Source: Shewanella sp. CG12_big_fil_rev_8_21_14_0_65_47_15
Lineage (GTDB): Bacteria > Pseudomonadota > Gammaproteobacteria > Enterobacterales > Shewanellaceae
DNA length: 64,000 nucleotides
Direction: 5' to 3'
Assembly (NCBI RefSeq): GCF_002783505.1
Contig: NZ_PFGL01000056.1
Location: forward strand, 1 to 64,000
A model generated the notes under the pieces. The model had not been told where the DNA came from. It saw only the letters and a list, made by a program, of their open reading frames with translations, and did no database searches. Each line of letters starts with the position of its first letter. Positions within the stretch are counted from its first letter, which is position 1. The position numbers were made by a program, and so were the translations under genes. Positions 7,629-17,503 of the stretch are shown one piece after another.

Positions 7629-9326
7629 GTGAGCACAGAAATGATTGTCGGGTCGAATTCCGGCTTAGCGGACCAAGGTGTCCAGCAAGAACATAAATCA
7701 GGCGTTATGGGGAGCCTTGGCGGTGTCGATATGATGCGCCAGATCACTATGATTTTAGCCTTGGCCATTTGTTTAGCCTTAGCCGTGTTTGTCATGATAT
7801 GGGCCCAGGAACCTGAGTATCGTCCATTGGGTAAAATGGAAACCCAGGAAATGGTGCAAGTACTCGATGTGCTTGATAAAAATAAGATCAAGTATCAGAT
7901 CGAAGTCGATGTGATCAAGGTGCCCGAAGACAAGTATCAAGAAGTCAAAATGATGCTAAGTCGCGCGGGTATCGATGGCGCCGCCTCAAGTAAAGATTTC
8001 TTAACCCAAGACAGTGGTTTTGGTGTCAGCCAAAGAATGGAGCAGGCGCGCCTTAAGCACAGCCAAGAAGAAAATTTAGCTCGCGCAATTGAGCAGTTAC
8101 AGAGTGTCAGCCGCGCTAAGGTTATCCTCGCCTTACCTAAGGAAAATGTCTTTGCCCGTAATACCTCTCAACCGAGCGCGACCGTTGTTATCAATACGCG
8201 CCGTGGTGGTTTAGGCCAAGGCGAGGTCGATGCGATTGTCGATATCGTTGCCTCTGCCGTGCAAGGTTTGGAACCCTCCCGCGTGACTGTGACCGATTCA
8301 AATGGCCGTTTACTCAATTCTGGCAGTCAAGATGGTGTCTCTGCTAGGGCTCGCCGTGAACTCGAGTTAGTTCAACAAAAAGAAGCCGAGTACCGTACTA
8401 AGATAGAATCGATTCTGGTGCCGATCCTAGGCCCTGAGAATTTTACTTCCCAGGTCGATGTCAGCATGGATTTTACTGCAGTAGAGCAAACGGCAAAACG
8501 CTTTAACCCAGACTTGCCCTCACTTCGCAGCGAAATGACGGTTGAAAATAATACCACTGGCGGTTCAAGTGGCGGCATTCCTGGCGCCCTATCGAATCAG
8601 CCACCTATGGAGTCAAATATTCCGCAGGATGCAACGGCAGAGGCGACAGAAAGCGTCACCGCGGGCAATTCCCACCGTGAAGCGACCCGAAATTTCGAAC
8701 TCGATACCACTATCAGCCACACCCGTCAGCAAATTGGCGTCGTGCGCCGCATTAGTGTGTCGGTTGCGGTCGATTTTAAACCCGGCGCCGCGGGTGAGAA
8801 TGGTCAAGTGGCACGGGTAGCCCGTACCGAACAAGAACTGACGAATATCCGCCGTTTATTAGAAGGTGCAGTCGGTTTCAGTACCCAGCGTGGTGATGTG
8901 TTAGAGGTTGTGACCGTGCCCTTTATGGACCAACTGGTAGAGGATGTACCCGCCCCAGAATTATGGGAGCAACCTTGGTTCTGGCGCGCGGTTAAATTGG
9001 GTGTGGGTGCTCTGGTTATCCTAGTGTTGATTTTGGCCGTGGTTCGTCCAATGTTAAAGCGCTTAATTTACCCCGATAGCGTGAACATGCCAGAGGACTC
9101 AAGATTAGGTAACGAACTGGCGGAGATTGAAGACCAATACGCCGCCGATACCTTAGGTATGCTCAATACTAAAGATGCTGAATACAGTTATGCCGATGAT
9201 GGTTCAATTCTTATCCCTAACCTTCATAAAGATGATGATATGATTAAAGCTATCCGTGCGCTTGTGGCGAATGAGCCCGAGCTTTCTACTCAAGTCGTGA
9301 AAAACTGGTTACAAGACAATGGCTGA
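7629..9326 (+). CDS. fliF: Flagellar MS-ring protein FliF
   Basis: A 565-residue inner-membrane ring protein that forms the base of the flagellum and houses the export gate. Membrane segment 1 is about residues 41-59 and segment 2 about 454-475. Between them lie the ring-building motifs (EENLARAIEQLQSVSRAKVILALP and the later RRISVSVAVDF region). The C-terminal tail after about 520 (DDMIKAIRALVANEPELSTQVVKNWL) is the FliG-binding segment. GTG start at 7629. A Ser/Gly-rich insert lies near residues 310-345, as is common. It overlaps fliG by 8 bases. Confidence 0.97.
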   Translation: MSTEMIVGSNSGLADQGVQQEHKSGVMGSLGGVDMMRQITMILALAICLALAVFVMIWAQEPEYRPLGKMETQEMVQVLDVLDKNKIKYQIEVDVIKVPEDKYQEVKMMLSRAGIDGAASSKDFLTQDSGFGVSQRMEQARLKHSQEENLARAIEQLQSVSRAKVILALPKENVFARNTSQPSATVVINTRRGGLGQGEVDAIVDIVASAVQGLEPSRVTVTDSNGRLLNSGSQDGVSARARRELELVQQKEAEYRTKIESILVPILGPENFTSQVDVSMDFTAVEQTAKRFNPDLPSLRSEMTVENNTTGGSSGGIPGALSNQPPMESNIPQDATAEATESVTAGNSHREATRNFELDTTISHTRQQIGVVRRISVSVAVDFKPGAAGENGQVARVARTEQELTNIRRLLEGAVGFSTQRGDVLEVVTVPFMDQLVEDVPAPELWEQPWFWRAVKLGVGALVILVLILAVVRPMLKRLIYPDSVNMPEDSRLGNELAEIEDQYAADTLGMLNTKDAEYSYADDGSILIPNLHKDDDMIKAIRALVANEPELSTQVVKNWLQDNG

Positions 9327-10365
9327 GAATAAAACAAAAGAAGCCGCCGAGGTTCCAAGCTTTAATGTGAAGGACATGAGCGGTATCGAAAAAACGGCAA
9401 TTTTACTCTTAAGTTTGAGCGAAGCCGATGCCGCCTCTATCCTCAAGCACTTAGAGCCTAAGCAAGTGCAGAAAGTGGGTATGGCTATGGCGGCAATGGA
9501 AGACTTTGGGCAAGAAAAAGTCATCGGTGTGCATAAGCTGTTTCTCGATGATATTCAAAAGTATTCCTCTATTGGTTTTAATAGTGAAGAGTTCGTTCGT
9601 AAGGCATTGACCGCGGCGTTAGGTGAAGATAAAGCCGGTAATTTGATTGAACAGATTATTATGGGCAGCGGTGCTAAGGGCCTAGATTCACTCAAATGGA
9701 TGGACGCACGCCAAGTCGCCACTATTATCCAAAATGAACATCCGCAGATCCAAACCATTGTTTTGTCTTATTTAGAGCCGGATCAGGCCGCAGAAATTTT
9801 TGGCCAATTCCCCGAAAATACCCGTTTAGACTTAATGATGCGGATTGCAAATCTTGAAGAAGTGCAACCCGCTGCATTGCAAGAATTGAACGATATCATG
9901 GAAAAACAGTTTGCCGGTCAAGGTGGTGCACAGGCGGCTAAGATGGGTGGTTTAAAAGCCGCTGCCAACATCATGAACTACTTAGATACGGGTATCGAAA
10001 GCCAATTGATGGAAACTATGCGCGAATCCGACGAGGAAATGGCGCAACAAATTCAAGATCTGATGTTCGTGTTCGAAAATCTTATCGATGTGGACGACCG
10101 TGGCATTCAGACCTTGCTGCGTGAAGTGCAGCAAGATGTGTTGATGAAGGCGCTTAAGGGCACCGACGATCAGTTGAAGGACAAAATCCTTGGCAATATG
10201 TCTAAACGTGCCGCCGAGCTACTGCGTGATGATCTCGAGGCGATGGGCCCCATCCGTATCAGCGAAGTGGAGATTGCCCAGAAAGAAATTCTGTCGATTG
10301 CCCGTCGTTTGAGTGATAGTGGTGAAATCATGTTAGGCGGTGGTGCTGGTGATGAGTTCCTCTAA
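9319..10365 (+). CDS. fliG: Flagellar motor switch protein FliG
   Basis: A 348-residue switch/torque protein of the C ring. The N-terminal domain binds FliF, the middle domain has the FliM-binding EHPQ motif at 140-143, and the C-terminal domain (about 235-330) carries the charged torque helix around DDRGIQTLLREVQQDVLMKAL that meets the stator. Length is close to the usual 330-350. The start overlaps the end of fliF, and the stop lies inside fliH, pointing to coupled translation. Confidence 0.97.
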   Translation: MAENKTKEAAEVPSFNVKDMSGIEKTAILLLSLSEADAASILKHLEPKQVQKVGMAMAAMEDFGQEKVIGVHKLFLDDIQKYSSIGFNSEEFVRKALTAALGEDKAGNLIEQIIMGSGAKGLDSLKWMDARQVATIIQNEHPQIQTIVLSYLEPDQAAEIFGQFPENTRLDLMMRIANLEEVQPAALQELNDIMEKQFAGQGGAQAAKMGGLKAAANIMNYLDTGIESQLMETMRESDEEMAQQIQDLMFVFENLIDVDDRGIQTLLREVQQDVLMKALKGTDDQLKDKILGNMSKRAAELLRDDLEAMGPIRISEVEIAQKEILSIARRLSDSGEIMLGGGAGDEFL

Positions 10366-11308
10366 TCCGAGCGACAAAAAATTGTCGAATAAGGTGGTCA
10401 GTGACACTGAAATCGAGTTTAGTCACTGGAACTTACCCGATGTTACTGAAGTTGAAGATGCTAGCATCTCCAACTTATTTGGCTATACGGGTCATCAACA
10501 TGTTAAGCCTGAGACGGTTGAAATGGTTGCGCCGCCGACCATGGCCGAAATAGAAGACATTCGGGCTCAGGCGGAAGAGGAAGGATTTAATGAGGGGAAA
10601 ACCCAAGGTTTTGCCCAAGGGGTGGAGCAAGGCAGGCTTGAAGGATTAGAGCAGGGCCATAATGAAGGGTTCGCTCAGGGCCATGAACAGGGATTAGAAA
10701 CCGGGCTTGCCGAAGCCAAACATTTAATCAGTCGATTCGAAGGCCTATTAAGCCAGTTTGAAAAACCGCTACAACTGCTTGATGGGGATATTGAATTGTC
10801 CCTAATGACACTGACCATGGCACTGGCTAAATCAGTGATAGGTCATGAATTGAAGACCCATCCAGAGCAAATTCTTTCGGCCCTGCGATTAGGTATCGAA
10901 TCTTTGCCGATTAAAGAGCAGAGCGTGACCATTCGTCTGCATCCGGATGATATTACCTTAGTCGAGCAGTTGTACTCCAGTGCCCAACTGGCGCGCAATC
11001 AATGGCAACTTGAAGTCGATCCTGCGCTAAATGCGGGTGATTGCATTATCAGTAGTCAACGTTCGCTGGTGGATCTCAGTCTTTCATCACGAATTGACGC
11101 CGTGTTTGAATCCCTTCGCAATCAACAGGCCCATGTCACTCACCAGCAGCAACAGCGACAAGAAGCACTTGAGCTGGAAGATGCCGCTAAGATGCTCCAT
11201 GGCAGTGAGTCCGAAGCCTCTGGCGAAGCATTAAGGGATCCTGAAACCGAGACGCTCCAAGCCTATGGAGAGCAAGATGCAAAATCGTCGTCACCAACTG
11301 CTGAATAA
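10352..11308 (+). CDS. fliH: Flagellar export ATPase regulator FliH
   Basis: A 318-residue FliH, which holds the FliI ATPase in check and carries it to the export gate. The hallmark is a glycine repeat (about residues 72-118) of the GxxxG kind, such as [18 protein letters not shown], predicted to pack as an elongated helix dimer. The C-terminal domain (about 125-240) binds FliI. ATG 10352, overlapping fliG, is preferred over the in-frame GTG 10340 because other FliH proteins begin close to MSSSNP; the RBS is weak for both. The last 60 residues are Gln/Glu rich and probably disordered. It overlaps fliI. Confidence 0.93.
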   Translation: MSSSNPSDKKLSNKVVSDTEIEFSHWNLPDVTEVEDASISNLFGYTGHQHVKPETVEMVAPPTMAEIEDIRAQAEEEGFNEGKTQGFAQGVEQGRLEGLEQGHNEGFAQGHEQGLETGLAEAKHLISRFEGLLSQFEKPLQLLDGDIELSLMTLTMALAKSVIGHELKTHPEQILSALRLGIESLPIKEQSVTIRLHPDDITLVEQLYSSAQLARNQWQLEVDPALNAGDCIISSQRSLVDLSLSSRIDAVFESLRNQQAHVTHQQQQRQEALELEDAAKMLHGSESEASGEALRDPETETLQAYGEQDAKSSSPTAE

Positions 11309-12614
11309 ATTCCATCACTATATAGATAAAGTGCCGCCGTTTCGTGCTGTGGCAAGCGGCCAATTGGTTCGCGTGGTGGGCTTGACCCTAGAGGCGAGTG
11401 GTTGCCGTGCCCCTGTGGGCAGTCTGTGCTCTATCGAAACCATGGCTGGAGATCTGATTGCCGAAGTCGTTGGATTCGATGATGAATTACTTTATTTAAT
11501 GCCTATCGAAGAGTTACGTGGGGTATTACCCGGCGCACGTGTTGTGCCGCTGGGTGAGCAGACAGGACTCAATGTCGGGCTATCGCTATTAGGTCGAGTG
11601 CTCGATGGAAATGGCGTTCCCCTCGACGGACTCGGGGCTCTGCAAACCGATCAGCAGGCATCGAGGCACAGTGTATCGATTAACCCCTTGTCGCGCCGCG
11701 CGATTACCGAGCCCCTCGACGTGGGGGTGCGAGCCATCAATGCCATGCTGACTGTTGGTAAAGGCCAACGTATGGGGCTGTTTGCGGGATCTGGTGTGGG
11801 TAAGAGCGTGCTCTTAGGCATGATGACCCGAGGCACAACCGCTGACATCATTGTGGTTGGATTGGTCGGTGAGCGGGGCCGTGAAGTCAAAGAATTTATC
11901 GAAGAAATCTTGGGTGAAAAGGGCCGAGCCCGCTCCGTTGTGGTGGCTGCACCCGCAGATACTTCGCCATTAATGCGGCTTCGAGCCTGTGAAACCTCGA
12001 CGCGTATTGCCGAGTACTTCCGTGATCTTGGTTATAACGTATTGTTGTTAATGGATAGTCTGACTCGCTATGCACAGGCGCAACGGGAAATTGCCTTAGC
12101 GGTTGGTGAGCCTCCTGCCACTAAAGGTTATCCGCCATCTGTGTTTGCTAAATTGCCGCGCCTAGTCGAGCGGGCGGGAAATGGCGGTCCGGGGCAGGGC
12201 TCAATCACGGCATTTTATACCGTATTAACCGAAGGGGACGATCAACAGGATCCGATTGCCGATGCATCGCGGGCGATCCTCGATGGGCATATTGTATTGT
12301 CGAGGGCGCTTGCCGATTCGGGACATTATCCTGCGATTGATATTGAGGCCTCCATCAGCCGGGTTGCCCCTATGGTTATCTCTCATGAACATCTCGAGGC
12401 AATGCGGCGTGTCAAACAAACCTATTCGCTCTATCAGCAGAATCGGGATTTGATTTCTATTGGGGCCTATGCCCAGGGAAGCGATCCTCGGATCGATAAT
12501 GCGATACGTCTGCAACCGGCGATGAATGCCTTCCTAAGGCAAACCATGCGTGATGCCTTTAGTTTTGCAGATAGCCAAGCCATGCTGGGGCAGCTTGCTG
12601 CCCAATGTAAATAA
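11277..12614 (+). CDS. fliI: Flagellum-specific ATPase FliI
   Basis: A 445-residue hexameric ATPase of the flagellar type III export system, related to F1-beta. Walker A is GSGVGKS at 171-177 and Walker B includes [22 protein letters not shown] 11277 is preferred over ATG 11265 because TGGAG (11266-11270) is properly placed for it and covers the earlier ATG. The start lies inside the 3' end of fliH. The product acts at the cytoplasmic face with FliH and FliJ to energise substrate unfolding and export. Confidence 0.97.
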   Translation: MQNRRHQLLNKFHHYIDKVPPFRAVASGQLVRVVGLTLEASGCRAPVGSLCSIETMAGDLIAEVVGFDDELLYLMPIEELRGVLPGARVVPLGEQTGLNVGLSLLGRVLDGNGVPLDGLGALQTDQQASRHSVSINPLSRRAITEPLDVGVRAINAMLTVGKGQRMGLFAGSGVGKSVLLGMMTRGTTADIIVVGLVGERGREVKEFIEEILGEKGRARSVVVAAPADTSPLMRLRACETSTRIAEYFRDLGYNVLLLMDSLTRYAQAQREIALAVGEPPATKGYPPSVFAKLPRLVERAGNGGPGQGSITAFYTVLTEGDDQQDPIADASRAILDGHIVLSRALADSGHYPAIDIEASISRVAPMVISHEHLEAMRRVKQTYSLYQQNRDLISIGAYAQGSDPRIDNAIRLQPAMNAFLRQTMRDAFSFADSQAMLGQLAAQCK

Positions 12615-12625
12615 TCGAGGCTAAA

Positions 12626-13075
12626 ATGGCGAACGCTGATCCCTTACTACTCGTCTTAAAATTGGCCAAGGATGCCGAAGAGCAAGCCGCATTATTGCTA
12701 AAATCGGCACAATTGGAATGTCAAAAACGTCAGAATCAATTGGCGGCCCTAAACAACTATCGCTTAGATTATATGAAGCAGATGCAGTCCCAGCAGGGGC
12801 AAGCCATCAGTGCTAGTCACTATCACCAATTTCATCGTTTTATTCGCCAGATTGATGAGGCTATCGCGCAGCAGAATCGTGTTGTCGCCGATGGCGAAAA
12901 GCAAAAAAGCTTTCGTCAGCAGCATTGGTTAGAGAAGCAGCAGAAGCGTAAGGCGGTGGAGTTGCTGCTGGATAATAAAGAGAAGAAGCGCCAAGTACTT
13001 GAATTGAAAAAAGAACAAAAAATGACCGATGAATTTGCCTCCCAGCAGTTTTATCGCCGAAAACAGCAGCAATAG
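12626..13075 (+). CDS. fliJ: Flagellar export chaperone/stalk protein FliJ
   Basis: A 149-residue, highly charged, Gln-rich coiled coil without membrane segment, as expected for FliJ, the central stalk of the FliI hexamer that contacts FlhA. Typical features are the N-terminal LLLVLKLAKDAEEQAALLL and a long helix rich in Q, K and E. It starts 11 bases after fliI and ends the fliE-J operon. The sequence is weakly conserved in the family, so the call rests on size, coiled coil and position. Confidence 0.92.
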   Translation: MANADPLLLVLKLAKDAEEQAALLLKSAQLECQKRQNQLAALNNYRLDYMKQMQSQQGQAISASHYHQFHRFIRQIDEAIAQQNRVVADGEKQKSFRQQHWLEKQQKRKAVELLLDNKEKKRQVLELKKEQKMTDEFASQQFYRRKQQQ

Positions 13076-13117
13076 AAATGTTGAACCTCAAATAACGGAG
13101 CTTAATTATGCTACATC

Positions 13118-13210
13118 GCAGGATATCGCTCGCAGGCACGCCATGAACTCTTCCCTGAGGGCTCCACCGCGCCATCCATGGCGCAGAGGGCCTGCTTACC
13201 GATATCCTGC
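13118..13210. repeat. REP-like nested palindrome between fliJ and fliK
   Basis: GCAGGATATCG (13118-13128) and its exact reverse complement CGATATCCTGC (13200-13210) flank a central perfect palindrome, GCGCCAT/ATGGCGC (13169-13175, 13178-13184). The whole 93-bp stretch can fold as one long hairpin with side arms. It has no coding character and looks like a REP or MITE-type element. With the rest of 13076-13363 it fills the gap between the two operons; a further 6-bp palindrome GCCAGT/ACTGGC is at 13305-13321. Confidence 0.7.
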
Positions 13211-13363
13211 TCGCCCTATAATGTGATCTACAATTCGAATCGACTATTTAGTTCTGTTCCATTGCAGATATCACTGACACGCCAGCACGTTACAATTCGA
13301 TATGGCCAGTAGTGAACTGGCATTCTGGGATTATACCCATCCGCTTTGTTTATAATTGCTTGA

Positions 13364-13380
13364 TTGGCATCTTATTTGCT
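13364..13380 (+). promoter_or_regulatory. Sigma-54 promoter of the fliK operon
   Basis: TTGGCATCTTATTTGCT has -24 GG (13366-13367) and -12 GC (13378-13379) with exact 12-base spacing. It lies about 93 bases before fliK. It would drive fliK-fliLMNOPQR-flhB, separating this operon from fliE-J. Confidence 0.87.
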
Positions 13381-13472
13381 TGTTTGTAAATCATCTCACC
13401 GTAACAGCAGCTTAAATTGACGTATTACCCTGCCATTTTTTATTTTTCTAGGGGTGATATTGGAGAGCGCAT

Positions 13473-15398
13473 ATGCAACAAATGACGAATATTTTATTAG
13501 CAAAACCTGGGCTAAACGGTACGGGTTCGAGCAAGACATTAACTCAAGATGCTAATAGTGAAGACTTTTCTGCAGCATTAGCCTCCATGAATTCGACGCC
13601 TTCCAAAGCGCTCAAGTCTTCAACATCCGCGGAAATAGGGGAAGCCCCCACCAAAGTGGAGACTGCAAATGATGTGCAGCCTGATGATGAAAAGGATATC
13701 AATTTAATTTTTGCCCAGATTGGCATGGCAAGTGAAATGAAAAAAGCGGCAGCTCAGGGCGATAACTTGCCGCTCGAAGTGGCTGGCGAGCAAAATATTG
13801 ACACTGAGCTTATCGAGACGGCTTGCGATGTGACTATGATGGGTTCCCTCGGGAATACCGCTACTCCGGCTGATACTGACTCAGATGCTAACTTAGATAT
13901 TGACGCTGACATGAGTGCTGCGAGTGATGATGGTGCTGATAGCAACTCAGTAAAAGGCAACTCAGCAAAAGGCGACTTAGCAAAAGATGACTCAGTAAAA
14001 GGCGACTTTTCCGCAGAATTAATGAAGTTATCCAAGAACGCCTCTGCGGCTGCCACTGTCACTGTTTCAGATGTGAGTGATAAGCCCCAGATAAATACTG
14101 GCACTATCGTGGGGGACGCCTCCTCCACTTTGGCAATATCGACAGATGAAACCGATGGGGTAGAACAATCGGCTCCGCAAACTAAAGTGCCTGGGTTTGG
14201 AGCATCGGCGTCAAATTTAGCAGAACAAAATCGTACTGGGGCTGTTGAGTCCAAAGGCGCGGTTGATATGGCCGAAGAGGCTAGCGTGAGTCTGATTAGC
14301 CAAGGGAGTTCGCAAGCTCAGAAGCAGGAGGGGGTGAATGTTTTTCCGACTCAAAGTGAAAATCCCGCTGCCAATATAGAACGGGGGAATATAAGTCTAG
14401 ATGCTAGCTTAGATAAAACAGACTTAAAAAACATAGGTTTATATAGCAAAGGTTTAGACGGCAACAAAGTTGGTATCTTACCCATAGAGGACGACAAATT
14501 TGATGTGATGTCCGTTGAAGCAAAACTGAATAGTTCGACTGGTAAACAAGCGGGTGGCGATTTTGTCTCATCTTCTCAGTTCGCTGTGAATGCGAGTGCT
14601 GTCGCTGATAGTCGTGTAAGCAATGTCAGCCAAGATATCGGCATAAAACCACTGACGACAGATGCATCAACTCAGCCACTCAACATTTTAGGAACAGAGC
14701 CTATTAATGGGGAGCAGGCTCAAGATGAGACTGCAAGTGCTGAAATTAAGGCTGGGCTGATACTCAAAGATGCTAAGTTGGCGGTGACACTTGAGACGCG
14801 TCAAGAGACAACATTATTAAATAGGGCTGAGGAGGATACGGCATCCACAACGGAGCTTAAGCCTACAGAGTTTAAACCTGTGTCGACGTTAGCTTCAACC
14901 ACAGGTCAGCCACAGATTAACCGCCAAGATCTGCAACAAGTTCAACTTTCTTTGCGTCAGGGAGTTGAGACACAAAATCAGATGCAGGAGATGATCCAAC
15001 GTTTCTCCCCCGTCATGAAGCAGCAATTAGTGACTATGGTGAGTCAAGGTATTCAACATGCCGAAATTCGCCTCGATCCACCCGAGTTAGGTCATATGCT
15101 AGTGAAAATTCAAGTGCATGGCGATCAGACTCAAGTTCAGTTCCATGTGACCCAGCCTCAAACCCGCGATGTGATTGAGCAGGCGATCCCACGTTTACGG
15201 GAATTACTACAGGAACAGGGAATGCAACTTGCCGATAGTCATGTTTCCCACGGGGATCAAGGCCAACGCCGCGAGGGTAGTTTTGGTGAAGGGGGCGGTT
15301 CCGGGGGCGCGAATGTGGATAATTTCTCGGCAGAAGAGCTAGATTTAGGGCTAAATCAAGCAACTAGTTTAAATTCTGGTATAGATTATTACGCTTAA
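13473..15398 (+). CDS. fliK: Flagellar hook-length control protein FliK
   Basis: A 641-residue FliK, the secreted ruler that measures hook length and then switches FlhB from rod/hook to filament substrates. The conserved C-terminal Flg_hook domain is at about 505-600 (RLDPPELGHMLVKIQVHGDQ is its signature). The long N-terminal part is low-complexity, Ser/Asp/Ala rich, and includes four 15-bp repeats coding (N/D)-S/L-V/A-K-G/D at residues 158-177. The C-terminal tail is Gly rich. ATG 13473 has GGAGAG at 13460-13465. First gene after its sigma-54 promoter. Confidence 0.93.
   Translation: MQQMTNILLAKPGLNGTGSSKTLTQDANSEDFSAALASMNSTPSKALKSSTSAEIGEAPTKVETANDVQPDDEKDINLIFAQIGMASEMKKAAAQGDNLPLEVAGEQNIDTELIETACDVTMMGSLGNTATPADTDSDANLDIDADMSAASDDGADSNSVKGNSAKGDLAKDDSVKGDFSAELMKLSKNASAAATVTVSDVSDKPQINTGTIVGDASSTLAISTDETDGVEQSAPQTKVPGFGASASNLAEQNRTGAVESKGAVDMAEEASVSLISQGSSQAQKQEGVNVFPTQSENPAANIERGNISLDASLDKTDLKNIGLYSKGLDGNKVGILPIEDDKFDVMSVEAKLNSSTGKQAGGDFVSSSQFAVNASAVADSRVSNVSQDIGIKPLTTDASTQPLNILGTEPINGEQAQDETASAEIKAGLILKDAKLAVTLETRQETTLLNRAEEDTASTTELKPTEFKPVSTLASTTGQPQINRQDLQQVQLSLRQGVETQNQMQEMIQRFSPVMKQQLVTMVSQGIQHAEIRLDPPELGHMLVKIQVHGDQTQVQFHVTQPQTRDVIEQAIPRLRELLQEQGMQLADSHVSHGDQGQRREGSFGEGGGSGGANVDNFSAEELDLGLNQATSLNSGIDYYA
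13944..14003 (+). repeat. Four 15-bp tandem repeats inside fliK
   Basis: Four in-frame units, 13944-13958, 13959-13973, 13974-13988 and 13989-14003, each reading as Asn/Asp-Ser/Leu-Val/Ala-Lys-Gly/Asp. Changes in copy number would keep the frame and change the length of the FliK ruler region by 5 residues per unit. Confidence 0.85.
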
Positions 15399-15485
15399 GC
15401 AGGTAACCTATAGCGTTAGAGACGGTTGTGGCATTTTTGCCACCCAATCTTGACAATGCTTAAGCCTAACCTAAAGAGTACTGTA

Positions 15486-16010
15486 ATGGCTAAGGAAGAA
15501 TCGTTAGAACTTGAAAGCACCGACGCCCCTAAAAGTAAGAAAAAACTTTTTATTTTCATTGGTGCAGGTGTGTTTGCCGCCCTGTTAATGGGCGGTGCAT
15601 TATGGTTTTTTATGGGCAGCAGTGGGGATGAAGCCCAAAATGCGGCAGCAGAGGGGACTGAAACACAGACGCCTGCGGTAACGGGTGAGGCTGCAATGGC
15701 GTCTTATGTGCCTATGCCCCGTCCTTTTTTATTCAATTTACCGGGACCGGACAGATCTCGCCTCGTTGAAATAAAAGTTCAACTGATGGTGAGGGGATCC
15801 GATGATGTGCTGACGCAAAAACATATTCCATTAATCGAAGATGCACTCCTGACAACCTTCAGTGGTGCCGATGTGCAAAAGTTAAGTACGCAGGCGGGTA
15901 AGGATGAACTGCGTCAGTTGGCACTCCTAAGTGTCCAAAATACCCTGCAATCGGTCACGGGACGTAAGGTCGTTGAAAAAGTGCTATTTACGGGTTTTGT
16001 AATGCAATAA
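15486..16010 (+). CDS. fliL: Flagellar basal body-associated protein FliL
   Basis: A 174-residue inner-membrane protein that surrounds the stator units and supports torque. A short cytoplasmic N-terminus rich in Lys is followed by one membrane segment (about 21-43), a Glu/Thr linker, and a periplasmic FliL domain (about 70-174) with the RSRLVEIKVQLMVRG-like core (here SRLVEIKVQLMVRGSDD). ATG 15486 is used: the frame is open upstream but has no good RBS, and AAAGAG precedes 15486. It lies between fliK and fliM. Confidence 0.95.
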   Translation: MAKEESLELESTDAPKSKKKLFIFIGAGVFAALLMGGALWFFMGSSGDEAQNAAAEGTETQTPAVTGEAAMASYVPMPRPFLFNLPGPDRSRLVEIKVQLMVRGSDDVLTQKHIPLIEDALLTTFSGADVQKLSTQAGKDELRQLALLSVQNTLQSVTGRKVVEKVLFTGFVMQ

Positions 16011-16049
16011 TCTTTTATCTTCAGCACCTAAAGAGGCGAAGGCAATATA

Positions 16050-17081
16050 GTGAGTGATTTATTAAGCCAAGACGAAATTGATGCGCTACTGCACGGGGTC
16101 GATGACGTCGATGAGGATGATGAGCTTGATGCCGCTGGGCAAGATGCTCGCTCCTACGACTTTTCCTCCCAAGACCGTATCGTCCGTGGGCGTATGCCTA
16201 CGCTGGAGATAGTGAACGAGCGATTTGCGCGTCACCTACGTATTAGCATGTTCAATATGATGCGCCGAGCGGCGGAAGTGTCGATTAACGGCGTGCAGAT
16301 GCTTAAGTTTGGTGAATACGTACACACGTTATTCGTGCCAACCAGTTTGAACATGGTGCGCTTTAGCCCCCTAAAAGGGACGGCACTTATTACCATGGAA
16401 GCCCGACTGGTCTTTATCCTAGTGGACAACTTTTTTGGTGGCGATGGCCGTTTCCATGCCAAGATTGAAGGGCGGGAATTCACCCCGACCGAACGGCGAA
16501 TTGTGCAGTTGCTTTTAAAGATTATCTTTGAAGATTATAAAGATGCATGGGCGCCAGTGATGGATGTAGAGTTTGACTACTTAGACTCTGAAGTTAACCC
16601 CGCGATGGCCAACATCGTCAGCCCAACCGAAGTGGTTGTGATTAACTCCTTCCATATTGAGGTGGATGGTGGGGGCGGTGATTTTCATATCACTATGCCC
16701 TATTCGATGATTGAACCGATCCGCGAGTTACTCGATGCGGGTGTGCAAAGCGATAAGCAAGATACCGATATGCGTTGGTCACAGGCGCTACACGATGAGA
16801 TCATGGACGTGAAGGTGGGCTTCGATGCGAGCATTGTTGAGCATGAACTGACACTGAAAGAAGTGATGAATTTTAAGGCGGGTGATATTATTCCGATTGA
16901 ATTACCGGAATATATTATGATGAAAATCGAAGACTTACCTACTTATCGCTGTAAAATGGGGCGCTCACGGGATAATCTGGCACTCAAAATCTGTGAAAAA
17001 ATCCCCCGTCCAGAAACGGTGAAATCCGAACTCCAGTTAGTGACGCGTAAAGGCAAAGCTAGAGACATATCAGAATTATAA
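16050..17081 (+). CDS. fliM: Flagellar motor switch protein FliM
   Basis: A 343-residue C-ring protein. The N-terminus SDLLSQDEIDALLHGVDD is the short peptide that binds phosphorylated CheY, linking chemotaxis to motor reversal. The middle CheC-like domain (about 45-230) contacts FliG, and the C-terminal SpoA domain (about 250-330) joins FliN. GTG start at 16050. Length is typical. A similar DE-x-E-LL motif recurs in CheA and CheZ of this window (see findings). Confidence 0.97.
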   Translation: MSDLLSQDEIDALLHGVDDVDEDDELDAAGQDARSYDFSSQDRIVRGRMPTLEIVNERFARHLRISMFNMMRRAAEVSINGVQMLKFGEYVHTLFVPTSLNMVRFSPLKGTALITMEARLVFILVDNFFGGDGRFHAKIEGREFTPTERRIVQLLLKIIFEDYKDAWAPVMDVEFDYLDSEVNPAMANIVSPTEVVVINSFHIEVDGGGGDFHITMPYSMIEPIRELLDAGVQSDKQDTDMRWSQALHDEIMDVKVGFDASIVEHELTLKEVMNFKAGDIIPIELPEYIMMKIEDLPTYRCKMGRSRDNLALKICEKIPRPETVKSELQLVTRKGKARDISEL

Positions 17082-17092
17082 GGTGAAGTGAG

Positions 17093-17476
17093 ATGAGTAC
17101 AGAAGATACGGGTGATGATTGGGCTGCCGCGATGGCTGAACAAGCGCTAGAGGAAGCCAATGCGATTGCGCTCGATGAGTTGGTCGATGATTCTCAGCCT
17201 ATTAGTAAAGCCGAGGCGGCTAAGCTAGATACCATCTTGGATATCCCGGTGACGATTTCGATGGAGGTGGGGCGTAGCTTCATTAGTATTCGTAACCTGT
17301 TACAGCTTAACCAAGGTTCGGTCGTCGAATTAGATCGAGTCGCGGGTGAACCTTTGGATGTGATGGTCAACGGTACGCTTATCGCCCATGGTGAGGTGGT
17401 CGTAGTGAACGATAAATTTGGTATTCGTTTAACGGATGTCATCAGTCAAACCGAGCGCATTAAAAAGCTTAAATAA
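17093..17476 (+). CDS. fliN: Flagellar motor switch protein FliN
   Basis: A 127-residue C-ring base protein. An acidic N-terminus (DDWAAAMAEQALEEANAIALDELVDD) leads to a SpoA domain at about 50-122 with the usual core VTISMEVGRSFISIRNLLQL and a DKFGIRLTDV end. It forms rings with FliM and docks FliH. It starts 11 bases after fliM. Confidence 0.96.
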   Translation: MSTEDTGDDWAAAMAEQALEEANAIALDELVDDSQPISKAEAAKLDTILDIPVTISMEVGRSFISIRNLLQLNQGSVVELDRVAGEPLDVMVNGTLIAHGEVVVVNDKFGIRLTDVISQTERIKKLK

Positions 17477-17503
17477 TAGCCGCTGGACGAGTTGGAACGA
17501 GAG

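Noticed and set aside
13029..13226. 65-codon frame after fliJ
   Set aside because: It runs through the nested palindrome and has no coding character.
13754..14254. 166-codon minus-strand frame opposite fliK
   Set aside because: Shadow of the Ser/Asp-rich fliK region; low complexity.
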